Shown here piece after piece: positions 7,563 to 16,771 of a stretch of 64,000 bases of DNA. Origin of the DNA: CAVVTR01 sp963751245. GTDB taxonomy: Bacteria > Acidobacteriota > Thermoanaerobaculia > Thermoanaerobaculales > Thermoanaerobaculaceae. Location of the stretch: NCBI GenBank assembly GCA_963751245.1, contig CAVVTR010000003.1, positions 1-64,000 on the forward strand, written 5' to 3'. Numbering within the stretch: position 1 is the first letter of the stretch; each line of letters opens with the position of its first letter. The notes below the pieces were generated by a model, which did no database searches, was not told the DNA's origin, and worked only from the letters and a program-made list of their open reading frames with translations. Both the position numbers and the translations under genes were made by a program.

Positions 7563-9520
7563 GTGGATCACTCCATCGACTACGGCGAGGTCGGCCTGAT
7601 CTGCGGCCTCGAGGTCCATCAGCAGCTGCTCACCGAACGGAAGATGTTCTGCCGCTGCCCGGCGGGGCTGTACACCGAGACCCACGACGGGGAGGTGCTG
7701 CGCCACATGCGCCCCACCCTCTCGGAGCTCGGGGAGTACGACGGCACCGCCCTGATGGAGTTCAAGACCCGCAAGAACATCATCTACCTGCTCAACGAGG
7801 CGAACGTCTGCACCTACGAGATGGACGACACCCCGCCGTTCCTGGTCAACCAGAGGCCGTGGACATCGCCGTCGAGCAGTGCCTCATGCTGGGCTGCGAC
7901 ATCGTCGACGAGGTCCACATCGCCCGCAAGCAGTACCTGGACGGCTCCATCCCCACGGGGTTCCAGCGTACCGCCATCGTGGGCGTCAACGGCAAGCTGC
8001 CGTTCCGTGGCCGCGAGCTGTCCATCACCCAGGTGAGCGTGGAGGAGGACTCCTGCCGCGAGGTCTCCGACCGCGGCCACCTCATCGTGTGGCGCACCGA
8101 CCGCCTCGGCATGCCCCTCATCGAGACCGTCACCGGCCCCGACCTGCACACTCCCGACGAGGTGGAGGAGGCGATCCTGCTGGTGGGCCGCGTGTGCCGC
8201 TCCACGGGCCACGTCCGCGTCGGCCTCGGCGCCTCCCGCCAGGACGTCAACGTCTCGGTGCGCGGCGGCCGCCGCGTGGAGATCAAGGGCGTCCCCAAGG
8301 CGGGGTGGGCACCGCGCCTCGTCCACGGCGAGGCGGTGCGCCAGGTCAACCTGCTGCGGCTGCGCGACGAGCTGCACCGGCGCGGGTTCACCACCCGTGA
8401 GGCGGTCACCGCCGCCAGCACCGAGGTGACCGACCTGTTCGCCGCCTCCGAGAACCCGGTGCTGCGCCGGGAGGCGTGGGCGCGCTGGGTCGAGGCCGAG
8501 GGCCGCCGCCCCGGCTTCGAGCTCGGCGCCGGGCCGTTCACGGTGCGGGCCGTGCGCCTGCCCGGCCTCGCCGGCACTCTGTCGGCGCCGGCGCAGCCCG
8601 GCATGACCTTCGCCAGCGAGCTCGCCGGCCGGGTCCGGGTCGTCTCCGGCCTCGACCAGCGGCCCATCCTCCTGCACAGCGAGCGGTGGCCCGACCACCG
8701 CGGCGCCCCGGAGGAGCTGCGGGGGGTGCGCCAGCGGCTGGGGTGCGGCCCCGACGACGCCGTGGTCGTGGTGTGGGGTCCCGCGGAGGACACGGTCACC
8801 GCGGCCAACGAGGTGCTGCTCCGCTACCAGGACGCCGTCGAGGGCGTCCCCAACGAGACCCGGCAGCCCTTCGCCGACGGCAGCACCGACTTCGAGCGCA
8901 TCCTGCCCGGGCCCGACCGCATGTACCCCGACACCGACTCCCCGCCCACGGCGCTCACCCGGGAGCGCGTGGCGGGACTGCGCGCCACGCTGCCGCCGCC
9001 ACCGTGGGAGCGGGAGGCGCGCTACGCCGCCGCCGGCGTGCCGCCGGCCACGATCCACTACCTCATCCGCCGCGGCGGTGCGGCCGCCGTGGACCACGTG
9101 GCGGCGCGGTGCGGCGCCGGCCTCCGCCGCGCCTGCTTCCTCTTCGGCGAGCGCCTCGTGGGGCTGCGCCGGGCCGGTGTCGCGGTGGACGCCGTGCCGC
9201 TCGAGCGGTGGTGCGAGCTGTTCGAGCTGGCCGCCGGCCGCCCCGTGCTGTGGGAGGCGTGGGATCGCCTGGTCCGGGCCGTGGCGGCCGAGCCCGCCAC
9301 GCCGATGGCGGCGATCGTCGCGGCGGCGGGGCTGGACGAGCCGCCCGCCGGGTGGCGGGAGCGGGTCGCCGCCCTCGGCCGCGAGGCCAGGCCGGACTAC
9401 CCCGACGGCAGCCCGGGGCAGCGCCTGCGCTTCGCCCTGGGGCGGGCCATGGACGAGCTGCGCGGCCGCGTGCCGGCCGCCGAGGCCGCCGCGGTGCTGC
9501 AGGGGGAGGTCGGGACATGA
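7563..9520 (+). CDS. gatE: Archaeal-type Glu-tRNA(Gln) amidotransferase subunit E (frameshifted)
   Basis: GatE binds Glu-tRNA(Gln) and, with ammonia from GatD, converts it to Gln-tRNA(Gln). The start is GTG 7563 behind GGGAGG with five bases spacing. The first 97 residues carry the GatB/E-type start (GLICGLEVHQQL, KMFCRCPAGL, EMDDTPPF). Around 7851-7854 the frame breaks: the remaining protein (EAVDIAVEQCLMLGCD, KQYLDGSIPTGFQRT, then a GatE-specific AspRS-like insertion and the YqeY-like tail) continues in the next frame. Adding back one G restores an unbroken protein of about 652 residues, the normal GatE size. The stop overlaps the gatD start (ATGA), as expected for subunits. This is probably a sequencing error rather than a dead gene, because both halves are well conserved. 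Confidence 0.88.
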
Positions 9521-10911
9521 GCGAGACCCGCGACGAGCTCAAGGGCTACCGGGGACGGGCGCGGGCGTGCCTCGCCGGGCACGGAGTGCGCGTGTGGAGC
9601 GAGGTCCGGCTGGTCAACGACGCCGGGTCCGCGTTCGAGGGCGTCATCCTGCCCCGCAGCGAGACCCTGGACGACGAGCACATCGTCCTCAAGCTCAAGA
9701 ACGGCTACAACGTCGGCATCCACGTGGACCGCGTCGCTTCCGTGGAGGAGCTGGGGTACAAGGAGGCGTTCTACAAGATCCCGGAGAAGGCGTTCCCCTC
9801 GAGCCCCGACCTGCCGCGGGTCACGCTCCTGGGCACCGGCGGCACCATCGCCTCGCGCCTGGACTACCGCACCGGCGCGGTGATCCCGGCGTTCACGCCG
9901 GGCGAGCTGTACGGCGCGGTCCCGGAGCTCGCCGACATCTGCAACCTCACCACCCGCAAGCTCTTCGGAGTGTTCTCCGAGAACATGGCGAAGGAGCAGT
10001 ACATCGCCCTGGCGCAGGCCATCGGCGACGAGATCGCCGCCGGCGCCGACGGCATCGTCATCGGCCACGGCACCGACACCATGGGGCACACCGCGGCGAT
10101 CCTCTCGTTCATGGTGCAACAATCGCCGGTGCCCATCGTGCTGGTGGGCTCCCAGCGCTCCTCGGACCGGCCCTCCTCGGACGCCGCGCTGAACCTCATC
10201 CACGCCGTGCGCACCGCCGCCTACGGCGACATGGCCGAGGTGCAGATCTGCATGTTCGGCCCCACCTCGGACCACTACGGTCTGCTCCACCGCGGGACCC
10301 GCTGCCGCAAGATGCACTCGTCGTACCGCTCCACCTTCCGCACCATCGGCGACATCCCCCTGGCCACCGTGAACCGGGACGACTTCACCTACCTCACCAC
10401 GGACTACCTGCCCCGCGACCGCTCCCGCCAGGTGGTCGTCGACCCCGCCTACGACGACCGCACGACGATCCTCTACTACTACCCCGGGATGAAGCCCGAC
10501 CTGGTGGACGCGCTGGTTGAGAAGGGCTACCGGGGCATCGTCATCGCGGGCACCGGGCTGGGGCACGTCAACAAGCCCCTCTACCCCGCCCTGCGCCGCG
10601 CCGTCGCCGCCGGGGTGCACGTCGTGATGACCGTGCAGACCCTGTGGGGCTACGTGCAGATGTACGTGTACGACACCGGCCGCGACCTCCTCGACCTGGG
10701 CATCGTGCCGCTCGAGAACATGATCCCCGAGACCGCTCTGATGAAGCTGTCCTGGGTGCTCGGCCACACCGACGACCACGACGAGGTCATGCGCCTGATG
10801 CGTACGCCCGTCTCCCACGAGATCACCGACCGCGAGCCCCACAACGGCTACCTCATCATGCAGGGCGGCCTCCCCGAGATCGAAGAGTGGATCAAGACGC
10901 ACTGGAAGTGA
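9517..10911 (+). CDS. gatD: Archaeal-type Glu-tRNA(Gln) amidotransferase subunit D
   Basis: GatD is an asparaginase-like glutaminase that supplies ammonia to GatE for transamidation of Glu-tRNA(Gln). The 464-residue protein has a GatD-type N-terminal domain (1-95, with DDEHIVLKLKNGYNVGI) absent from ordinary asparaginases. The type I asparaginase core follows: LLGTGGTIASRLDYRTG with T110, GHGTDTMGHTA with T186 and D187, and GSQRSSDRPSSDAALNL. The start overlaps the gatE stop by four bases, so the two are translationally coupled. GatD/GatE was described as the archaeal enzyme while bacteria normally use GatCAB; finding a tightly coupled pair among clearly bacterial genes suggests ancient transfer. 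Whether the host also has GatCAB or GlnRS cannot be seen here. Confidence 0.93.
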   Translation: MSETRDELKGYRGRARACLAGHGVRVWSEVRLVNDAGSAFEGVILPRSETLDDEHIVLKLKNGYNVGIHVDRVASVEELGYKEAFYKIPEKAFPSSPDLPRVTLLGTGGTIASRLDYRTGAVIPAFTPGELYGAVPELADICNLTTRKLFGVFSENMAKEQYIALAQAIGDEIAAGADGIVIGHGTDTMGHTAAILSFMVQQSPVPIVLVGSQRSSDRPSSDAALNLIHAVRTAAYGDMAEVQICMFGPTSDHYGLLHRGTRCRKMHSSYRSTFRTIGDIPLATVNRDDFTYLTTDYLPRDRSRQVVVDPAYDDRTTILYYYPGMKPDLVDALVEKGYRGIVIAGTGLGHVNKPLYPALRRAVAAGVHVVMTVQTLWGYVQMYVYDTGRDLLDLGIVPLENMIPETALMKLSWVLGHTDDHDEVMRLMRTPVSHEITDREPHNGYLIMQGGLPEIEEWIKTHWK

Positions 10912-10915
10912 GGCG

Positions 10916-12016
10916 ATGCACCGCCCCTCGTACTCCGGACTACCAGGTGCCGGGAGGGCCCGGGGTCCTCTCCGCAAAGCGGTGACGACCGCCGTGATCG
11001 CGCTGGCGCTTTCAGCCGCGACACCGGCAGCAGCCTCGTTCCTCTTGACCTCTCCGTCCCCGGACGCCGTTCCGGTCGATGCGCCCTGGGCACCCGTGGT
11101 CGTCATCCCCGGGCGCGTCCCCTGCGGCCGCGACCGCGTCAAGGTCGAGGTCGTGCGCCCGGCCGAGCCGGGAGCCAGGCCGGCGGTGCTGGTGCTCCAC
11201 GGCGCCCGGCCTGCCCGGGCGCTGGAGCACTACCGGGAGGAGGCGCGCACCCTGGCGGCGGCGGGGTACACGGCGATCCTCGTCCACTACTACGACCGCG
11301 GCCGGCCGGGACGGGGCGACCGGGCGGCGTGGCGGCGCACCGTCTCCGCCGTGGCGGCGTGGGCCGCCGGGCGTGACGACGTGGACGGCGGCCGCATCGG
11401 CGTCGTGGGGTACTCGCTGGGTGCGTTCCTGGCACTGGCGGAGGCCCCCCGCGACCCCCGCATCCGCGCCGTGGTCGCCTACTACGGCGGCGCCACCCCG
11501 GGGGAGCTCGACGCCGCCCCGTTCAACCGGCCGCCCACCCTCCTCCTGCACGGCACCGCCGACCGCGTGGTACCGGTGCGGCGGGCCACCGAGGCCGCGG
11601 CGCTCCTCCGTACCCGGGGCTGGCCCGTGCGGCTGGTGGTCTACCGCGGCGCCGGCCACGGCTTCGGCCTCAACGACCGCGGCGGCGCCGACCGCCGCGC
11701 CGCGGCCGACGCCCGGGCACGTACCCTGGCGTTCCTCGACCGCACGCTGCGCGAAGGCCCCGAGCCGTCGCCCGGCCCGGTCACGCTCCCCCCCGCCGAG
11801 GGGGCCGGCGCCCTGCCGGCGGTGCCGGGCACGGTACGCCTCGCGTCGCTCCCGCCGGGAGGCGACGGCTTCGTCCTCCTCGATCCGGCGCCCTCCGACC
11901 TCGCCGCCCCACGGGCCGGACCGGCCCGCCGTCCCGGCTCCCGCCACACCGGAGAGCGCCGCGCCGCCGCCGCACCGCCGGCCGGCACCTCCGCCCGGGG
12001 CGAGCCGGCGCCCTGA
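10916..12016 (+). CDS. Exported alpha/beta hydrolase (dienelactone-hydrolase-like)
   Basis: 366 residues, starting four bases after the gatD stop, so it is likely in the same transcript. The N-terminus carries 21 basic residues followed by a hydrophobic stretch (VTTAVIALALSAATPAAA) that looks like a signal peptide; GTG 10981 could be the true start. The hydrolase fold shows the oxyanion segment LVLHGARP, nucleophile motif GYSLGAF, Asp in HGTADRVVP and His in GAGHGFGLND. Dienelactone hydrolase itself uses Cys as nucleophile; here it is Ser, so an esterase-type activity is more likely. The last 100 residues are Pro/Ala/Arg-rich and probably disordered. The substrate is unknown, and the link to GatDE may be only positional. 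Confidence 0.75.
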   Translation: MHRPSYSGLPGAGRARGPLRKAVTTAVIALALSAATPAAASFLLTSPSPDAVPVDAPWAPVVVIPGRVPCGRDRVKVEVVRPAEPGARPAVLVLHGARPARALEHYREEARTLAAAGYTAILVHYYDRGRPGRGDRAAWRRTVSAVAAWAAGRDDVDGGRIGVVGYSLGAFLALAEAPRDPRIRAVVAYYGGATPGELDAAPFNRPPTLLLHGTADRVVPVRRATEAAALLRTRGWPVRLVVYRGAGHGFGLNDRGGADRRAAADARARTLAFLDRTLREGPEPSPGPVTLPPAEGAGALPAVPGTVRLASLPPGGDGFVLLDPAPSDLAAPRAGPARRPGSRHTGERRAAAAPPAGTSARGEPAP

Positions 12017-12104
12017 CCGGCCCCGCCCGGCGCGGTCCGGCCGGCATCCGTGCGACAGGTGTAGAGACTCCCGACACCCCGGTGGAACTCCGGATGGGAA
12101 TTAC

Positions 12105-12110
12105 TATAAT
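12105..12110 (+). promoter_or_regulatory. Consensus -10 (TATAAT) of the Ser/Thr kinase gene
   Basis: A perfect TATAAT lies nine bases before the ATG at 12120, in a short AT-rich patch, and no Shine-Dalgarno is present. The mRNA would start within about three bases of the start codon. Confidence 0.65.
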
Positions 12111-12119
12111 CGGCCACAC

Positions 12120-14831
12120 ATGACCGACGTCCTGAGGGCTGCCGACGACATGACGGCGACGGCGGACGGGGCCTCCGGCCCCGCCGTCCGAGGCGTCGCG
12201 GTCCTCCCGCCGCGGTGGCGGCTCGAGCAGCTGTTGGGGTCCGGGGGGCAGGCCGACGTGTGGCTCGCGACGGACCTCGAGGTCGGGCAGCGGGTGGCGG
12301 TCAAGGTCTTCCACGACGGCATCTCGCCGACCCAGCGGGAGCGACTGCGCCAGGAGGTGCGGCTCGGGCGCTCCCTCAGCCACCCCGGCCTCGTCCGCGT
12401 GTTCGAGCTCATCGACGCCGGCGGCCGTCCCGCCGTCGTCATGGAGTGGATCGAGGGCGGCAGCCTGGCCGAGCGGCTCGGCGGGGGTCCCCTGCCCTTC
12501 TCCGAGGTGGTGTCCTTCGCACGGGAGACGCTCGAGGCGCTCGCCTACCTCCACCAGCGCGGCATCATCCACCGCGACGTCAAGCCCTCCAACCTCCTCC
12601 TCGGCCGGGACGGACGGCTACGGCTGGCGGACCTCGGCCTCGTCCGGGAGCTGGACCGCGCCGCGGGGCTCACGAGGACCGCCACCACGGTGGGCACGGC
12701 CGGCTACATGAGCCCCGAGCAGATCCGCGGCCGACCCCTCACGCCCGCCTCCGACCTCTACTCGCTGGGCGTCACGCTGTTCCACCTCGTCACCGCCGTC
12801 CCGCCGTTCTCGGGGAACTCGGAGTTCGAGGTCGCCGATCAGCACCTGCGCAGCGCCGTCCCGGACCCGCGCCGGCTGCGCCCCGACTGCCCGGCGTGGC
12901 TGTCCCGCCTCGTCATGAGGCTGCTCGAGAAACGCCCCGCCGACCGCTTCGCCGGCGCGGCGGCCGTGCTGAGGGCGCTGGAGCGGCACCGCTCCGCGCC
13001 TTCGCCCCGCCGCATCCGCCGCGCCGGAACGCTCCTCGCCGCCGCCGCGGCGGCCGTGGTCCTGGGAGGCGCCGCCGCGAGCCTGTGGCGCGGCGAGCCG
13101 GCGGCGGCCTCCGTGGTGGGACGCACCGTCGTGGTGAGCGACGCCCGCGGCCGCGAGCTGTGGCGCAGGTCCTTCGACGGTGTGCCCTTCGACGGTGTGC
13201 CCTTCGCCGCCGTGGTGAGCGGCGCCGGGGGCTCCGACCGCGACCGCGTCGCGGTGGCCCTCGACGAGCACACCGGCACCATCCGGCAGGGACGCCCCCG
13301 CATCGCAGTCTTCGCCGCGAACGGCACCGAGCTCACCAGCGTCTCCGGCACCGCGCAGCGTCTCAGCGACGAGTTTCATCAGACGCCGGAGGCGCGGCTG
13401 CGGACGTTCCGGGCCGAGGACCTCGACGGCGACGGCACCGACGAGCTGCTGTGGCTCGTCACCCATCCCGTCGAGGACCCGGCGAGCCTGACCGTGTGGA
13501 TGCCCTCGAAGGGCCTCCAGCCCACCCCCGTCCTGTCGAACTCGGGCCACCTCCACACCCTGGCCACGGCGGACCTGGATGGCGACGGGGCCGACGAGCT
13601 CGTCGTCACGGGCATCAACAACCCGATGGGGTTCCAGACGGTCCTGGCCATCGCCAGGGTGCGGCGTGCGGGGGACCTCCCCGCCCTGGAGGAATGGCTG
13701 TCCCCGGACGTCACCCGCCGCTGGACCCGGGCGAATCACGCCTACCCCTCCCGGGATGCCCTCAGTTACGTGCCGCTGGGCCCCTGGCGCGGGGAAACGA
13801 CCGTCGTCGCCGCCGGACCCGACGGGATCACCCTGGACTCGGGAGGCTCGCGGATCGAGCTCGACGCCGCGGGAAACCCCCGCGGATTGCCCCTGTACGG
13901 CCACGGAAGCCTGACCCGCGACCGGTTCTGGATCGACCTCGCCGACACCTGCACCAGCCTGCAGAGCGGCTCTGCGCAAGGGCAGGCGCAGGCGCAGCGT
14001 TTCATGGACGACCATTCCGGGGTGCTCACCGAGAAAGGGTCGCGCGTCGCGGCGGAGCTGCTGCTCGGCCGAGCCCTGGCCGGCGGTGGGAATCACAGCG
14101 GTGCCGCACGCCTGCTCCGCTCCGCGGCGGGGAGGGATCCGGACGTCATGGACCTGTGGCTCCGCCTCGGGGAGCAGGAGTTCCTGGCCGGCGACCGCCG
14201 CGCCGCCCTGGTGACGCTGGCACAGGCAGCGCTGCCGCGGCGCGCAGGACGGCCGCGGGACCAGGCCCGCCTTGCCCGCGGCATCGCCGCCACCCTCATG
14301 GGCGACGCCGCCTCGGGGCGAGCGGCCGAGGAGGGCCTGCGGGCGGTGGGCACGGAGAGTCCGAGCCAGGAAGGGCCGCTTCGGGAGCTTCGAGCCCTGC
14401 GGAGCTTCGCGCTGGACGCTACAAGGGCGCCCTCCCTCGACCCTGACCCGCTGATCGACGACCTCCCCACCATCGCTGTGGCCAGGCTGTGGGCACGGCT
14501 GCACAACGGCGAGGCGCCCGACACGCTCGAGCCGGCGGTCCAGGAGGCACGTGCCAACCCGCGGATCCGCGAGGCGTCCGGGGTGCTCCTCGCCGAGATC
14601 CGGCGCACCGGGGGAGATCTCGATCGGGCCCTGGCCCTGGCCACGGAGTCGCTGGGCACCCTGCAGTCAGCCGCGCGCACCTCCCTGGAGTCGTATTTCT
14701 GGTGCGCCCTGGCCGAGCACGAGACGGGCGTGATCCTCGCCGAACAGGGCCGTGCCGGAGAGGCCGCGACCCACTTCCGCGCCGCCGCCGCCATGGCCCC
14801 CGGCTGCTGGTTCGGCCGTCTGCCGCGCTAG
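12120..14831 (+). CDS. Membrane Ser/Thr protein kinase with VCBS/FG-GAP-like and TPR-like extracytoplasmic region
   Basis: 903-residue Hanks-type kinase. The kinase domain (about 33-290) has the glycine loop GSGGQADVW, K62 in VAVKVF, catalytic loop HRDVKPSN (D153), DLG at 171-173 in place of DFG, and SPEQ. A single membrane helix follows at about 303-322, so the rest should be outside the cytoplasm. That part has calcium-binding-like repeats of the VCBS/FG-GAP type (DLDGDGTDELLWL, DLDGDGADELVVTG), then an Ala-rich helical half consistent with TPR-like repeats. It likely senses an extracytoplasmic signal or partner. An exact 15-bp tandem duplication inside the gene gives SFDGVPFDGVPF. It starts without a ribosome site just after a perfect TATAAT. 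Confidence 0.88.
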   Translation: MTDVLRAADDMTATADGASGPAVRGVAVLPPRWRLEQLLGSGGQADVWLATDLEVGQRVAVKVFHDGISPTQRERLRQEVRLGRSLSHPGLVRVFELIDAGGRPAVVMEWIEGGSLAERLGGGPLPFSEVVSFARETLEALAYLHQRGIIHRDVKPSNLLLGRDGRLRLADLGLVRELDRAAGLTRTATTVGTAGYMSPEQIRGRPLTPASDLYSLGVTLFHLVTAVPPFSGNSEFEVADQHLRSAVPDPRRLRPDCPAWLSRLVMRLLEKRPADRFAGAAAVLRALERHRSAPSPRRIRRAGTLLAAAAAAVVLGGAAASLWRGEPAAASVVGRTVVVSDARGRELWRRSFDGVPFDGVPFAAVVSGAGGSDRDRVAVALDEHTGTIRQGRPRIAVFAANGTELTSVSGTAQRLSDEFHQTPEARLRTFRAEDLDGDGTDELLWLVTHPVEDPASLTVWMPSKGLQPTPVLSNSGHLHTLATADLDGDGADELVVTGINNPMGFQTVLAIARVRRAGDLPALEEWLSPDVTRRWTRANHAYPSRDALSYVPLGPWRGETTVVAAGPDGITLDSGGSRIELDAAGNPRGLPLYGHGSLTRDRFWIDLADTCTSLQSGSAQGQAQAQRFMDDHSGVLTEKGSRVAAELLLGRALAGGGNHSGAARLLRSAAGRDPDVMDLWLRLGEQEFLAGDRRAALVTLAQAALPRRAGRPRDQARLARGIAATLMGDAASGRAAEEGLRAVGTESPSQEGPLRELRALRSFALDATRAPSLDPDPLIDDLPTIAVARLWARLHNGEAPDTLEPAVQEARANPRIREASGVLLAEIRRTGGDLDRALALATESLGTLQSAARTSLESYFWCALAEHETGVILAEQGRAGEAATHFRAAAAMAPGCWFGRLPR
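13171..13200 (+). repeat. Exact 15-bp tandem duplication inside the kinase gene
   Basis: CCTTCGACGGTGTGC occurs twice in a row (13171-13185, 13186-13200), duplicating FDGVP without breaking the frame. It looks like a recent slippage event or an unstable repeat. Confidence 0.8.
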
Positions 14832-14972
14832 CGTCGAGGGAAAGGGCCGGGGGCGGGACGCAGGCTGATGGCCCGTCGGACCGGCAGCGGGCGGAGGGCC
14901 GGCGGCTGGCCTCCGCCGCCGCAGGAGCACGCCGGGACACGGCCCGCTGGATGCGCGGGCGGGTGAGCGGCC

Positions 14973-15040
14973 GCCGTCACGATCTGCAAACCCAGGGCTG
15001 AAGCCCTGGTCTACATCAGATGATGCAGATCCGTCACGGC
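14973..15040. repeat. Nested inverted repeat next to repeat copy A
   Basis: The outer arms (14973-14988 and 15024-15040) match at 15 of 16 bases with one gap. Inside lies a perfect palindrome, CCAGGGC-TGAA-GCCCTGG at 14992-15009. The same core GGGC-TGAA-GCCC occurs at 41677-41696 near repeat copy B. Confidence 0.65.
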
Positions 15041-15050
15041 TGCGCGGCCA

Positions 15051-15119
15051 GTACACCCCCCAAGCCTGCAGGGCTCCCCAGTACCACAGACGTGCCTTCA
15101 TCACCCCGCTTCCCGCTCC
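15051..15119. repeat. 69-bp dispersed repeat, copy A
   Basis: Aligns without gaps to 41902-41970, with 59 of 69 bases identical by my count. It begins GTACACCC, contains CCAGTACCACAGA and ends CTTCATCACCCCGCTTCC followed by GCTCC. On the minus strand both copies can be read as a short open frame with LWYW in the same place, but neither has a start signal. Both lie between convergent genes next to hairpins. Confidence 0.75.
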
Positions 15120-15258
15120 GATACGCAGCCTCCTGCTCCGCGGCGCTGTCGCCAAGCCCTTCACCACACTCGCCTGCACGTCGTGAGAAGCGACTCCGAG
15201 GGGGGGGTCATCAGACCGAAGTCCGAGCAGCACGACCGGCCGTCGTCGCCTTGGCGGA

Positions 15259-16737
15259 TCAGGAGAGGGGCGGGAGAACGGTGCCGGGACAGGCGAAGCG
15301 GACGGCGCGCTGGCCCGTGACACAGGCCATGCACGCCGGGGCGTCCTTGATGACGCGGTGGCGGAAGCGCTCGATGGGCAGGTAGAACAGCGCGTCCACG
15401 CCCAGCGCGTCGCGCACGTTGTCGGCGTTGCCGGCGAAGCGCGCGCCGATGAGCTCGGTCTGGGTCGGTGTGTCGATGCCCTGGAAGCAGGAGTCGATGA
15501 CCATGGGCCACAGGGTGCCGAAGAAGACCTTTTTCGCCCCCGCCTTGCGCAGCCCCGCGACGATGTGCGAGGCGTTGGTGCCGCGCACGATGCTGTCGTC
15601 GACCAGGAAGACCGTCTTGCCCTCGACGGCCTTGGCGTCGAGCCGCAGGTCGAGCATGGCCGCCTGATTGCGCGCCTCCTGGGTCTCCTCCATGAAGATG
15701 CGGCCGCCGTAGCGGTACTTGCTCACCGGCGTGGCGTACTGGACGACGCCGTCGTCCATGACGCGCTCGACCTCCTTGGCGAAGGCCTCGGCGCCGGGGA
15801 TGGGGCTGTGCGGGATGGGCACCACCATGTCGATCTCGGAGACGATCTCCGGGGCGGTCTCCAGGACGACCTCGGCCAGCGCCTTGCCGGCCCGCCAGCG
15901 GTAGGAGCGGACCCGGTCGCCCCACATGGCCGACTCCACGTCGGCGAAGTAGACGAGCTCGAAGGCGCAGGGGGACGGCTCGCGCTGCAGCAGGACGCGC
16001 GCGTCGACCTCCAGGCCGCCGTCGACGAACAGCGCGGCGCCGTGGGGCACCTCCTCGTCCACGGTGTAGCCGTTCTGCTCCAGCGCGATGCTCTCCGAGG
16101 CGACCATGAGGAACCGCCCCGAGGGGCCGTCCTTGTGCCCGCGCACCATGGGGCGGAACCCATGGGGATCGCGGAAGGCGTAGAGGCCGTCCCGGGTCGC
16201 CGCCACCGCCGAGTAGGCGCCGGTCACCCGCTCCTGGACCTCGCGGATGGCCATGAACATCACCTCGGGCTCGGGCGCCGTCGGGTTCGCCGCGCGGTAG
16301 TGGTCCCGCCACAGGCTGAGCACCCGGAGCAGCGGCTCGGCGTCACAGTCGGAGCCGAGCACCTCGCCCCGCCCGGCGAGCTCGCCGGCGATCTGCGGGA
16401 TGTTGGTGATGTGGCCGTTGTGCGCCAGGCCGATGCCCGAGAAGGCGTCGTAGAACGGCTGGGCGTTGTCCCGGCCGCCCTTCCCCACCGTCTTGTAGCG
16501 GGTCTGCGCCACCCCGACGGAGCCGGGCGTGCCGCCGAGCTGCTTGAAGACGTCGTCGGCGAGCCCCTCCTCCTTGACCAGGCGGAACGTGCGGCGGGCG
16601 TGGTCGATCACGAACAGCCCTGCGTAGGCCTGCCCGCGATGCTGGAGGAAGTGGGCGCCGTTGGCGATCTCCTTGACGACCGGCGCGCTGTCCTTGGCGA
16701 TGACTCCGACGATCCCGCACATCTCGACGGCGGCCAC
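15259..16737 (-). CDS. purF: Amidophosphoribosyltransferase
   Basis: First step of purine synthesis: PRPP plus glutamine gives phosphoribosylamine. The N-terminal Ntn glutaminase has its nucleophile Cys in MCGIVGV. The C-terminal PRTase has the PRPP loop VFLVDDSIVRGTNAS. Four Cys at the positions that hold a 4Fe-4S cluster in the Bacillus subtilis enzyme are present (SPCAFE, SCFQGIDTPT and CMAC), so a cluster is likely. The GTG at 16737 has an AAAGG ribosome site; it would add five residues (MAAVE) before the Met-Cys, a short propeptide like that of B. subtilis PurF. ATG 16722 is the alternative start with Cys exposed directly. It lies 34 bp after the DHH gene and is probably co-transcribed. 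Confidence 0.95.
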   Translation of the reverse strand: MAAVEMCGIVGVIAKDSAPVVKEIANGAHFLQHRGQAYAGLFVIDHARRTFRLVKEEGLADDVFKQLGGTPGSVGVAQTRYKTVGKGGRDNAQPFYDAFSGIGLAHNGHITNIPQIAGELAGRGEVLGSDCDAEPLLRVLSLWRDHYRAANPTAPEPEVMFMAIREVQERVTGAYSAVAATRDGLYAFRDPHGFRPMVRGHKDGPSGRFLMVASESIALEQNGYTVDEEVPHGAALFVDGGLEVDARVLLQREPSPCAFELVYFADVESAMWGDRVRSYRWRAGKALAEVVLETAPEIVSEIDMVVPIPHSPIPGAEAFAKEVERVMDDGVVQYATPVSKYRYGGRIFMEETQEARNQAAMLDLRLDAKAVEGKTVFLVDDSIVRGTNASHIVAGLRKAGAKKVFFGTLWPMVIDSCFQGIDTPTQTELIGARFAGNADNVRDALGVDALFYLPIERFRHRVIKDAPACMACVTGQRAVRFACPGTVLPPLS

Positions 16738-16771
16738 TCTACACCTTTTCGGGCCTCCGCCGAAACCGGCG

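Larger units (their letters stand above)
14832..15258. other. Convergent intergenic gap carrying dispersed repeat copy A
   Basis: No gene is seen between the kinase stop and the purF stop. The 427 bp hold an imperfect inverted repeat (14973-15040) with a smaller palindrome inside it, and a 69-bp block (15051-15119) found again at 41902-41970. No T-run terminator was found. Confidence 0.7.

Noticed and set aside
15051..15119. Short minus-strand open frame with LWYW shared by both repeat copies
   Set aside because: No ribosome site, different lengths and flanks in the two copies, and location between convergent genes fit a DNA/RNA repeat better than a protein.
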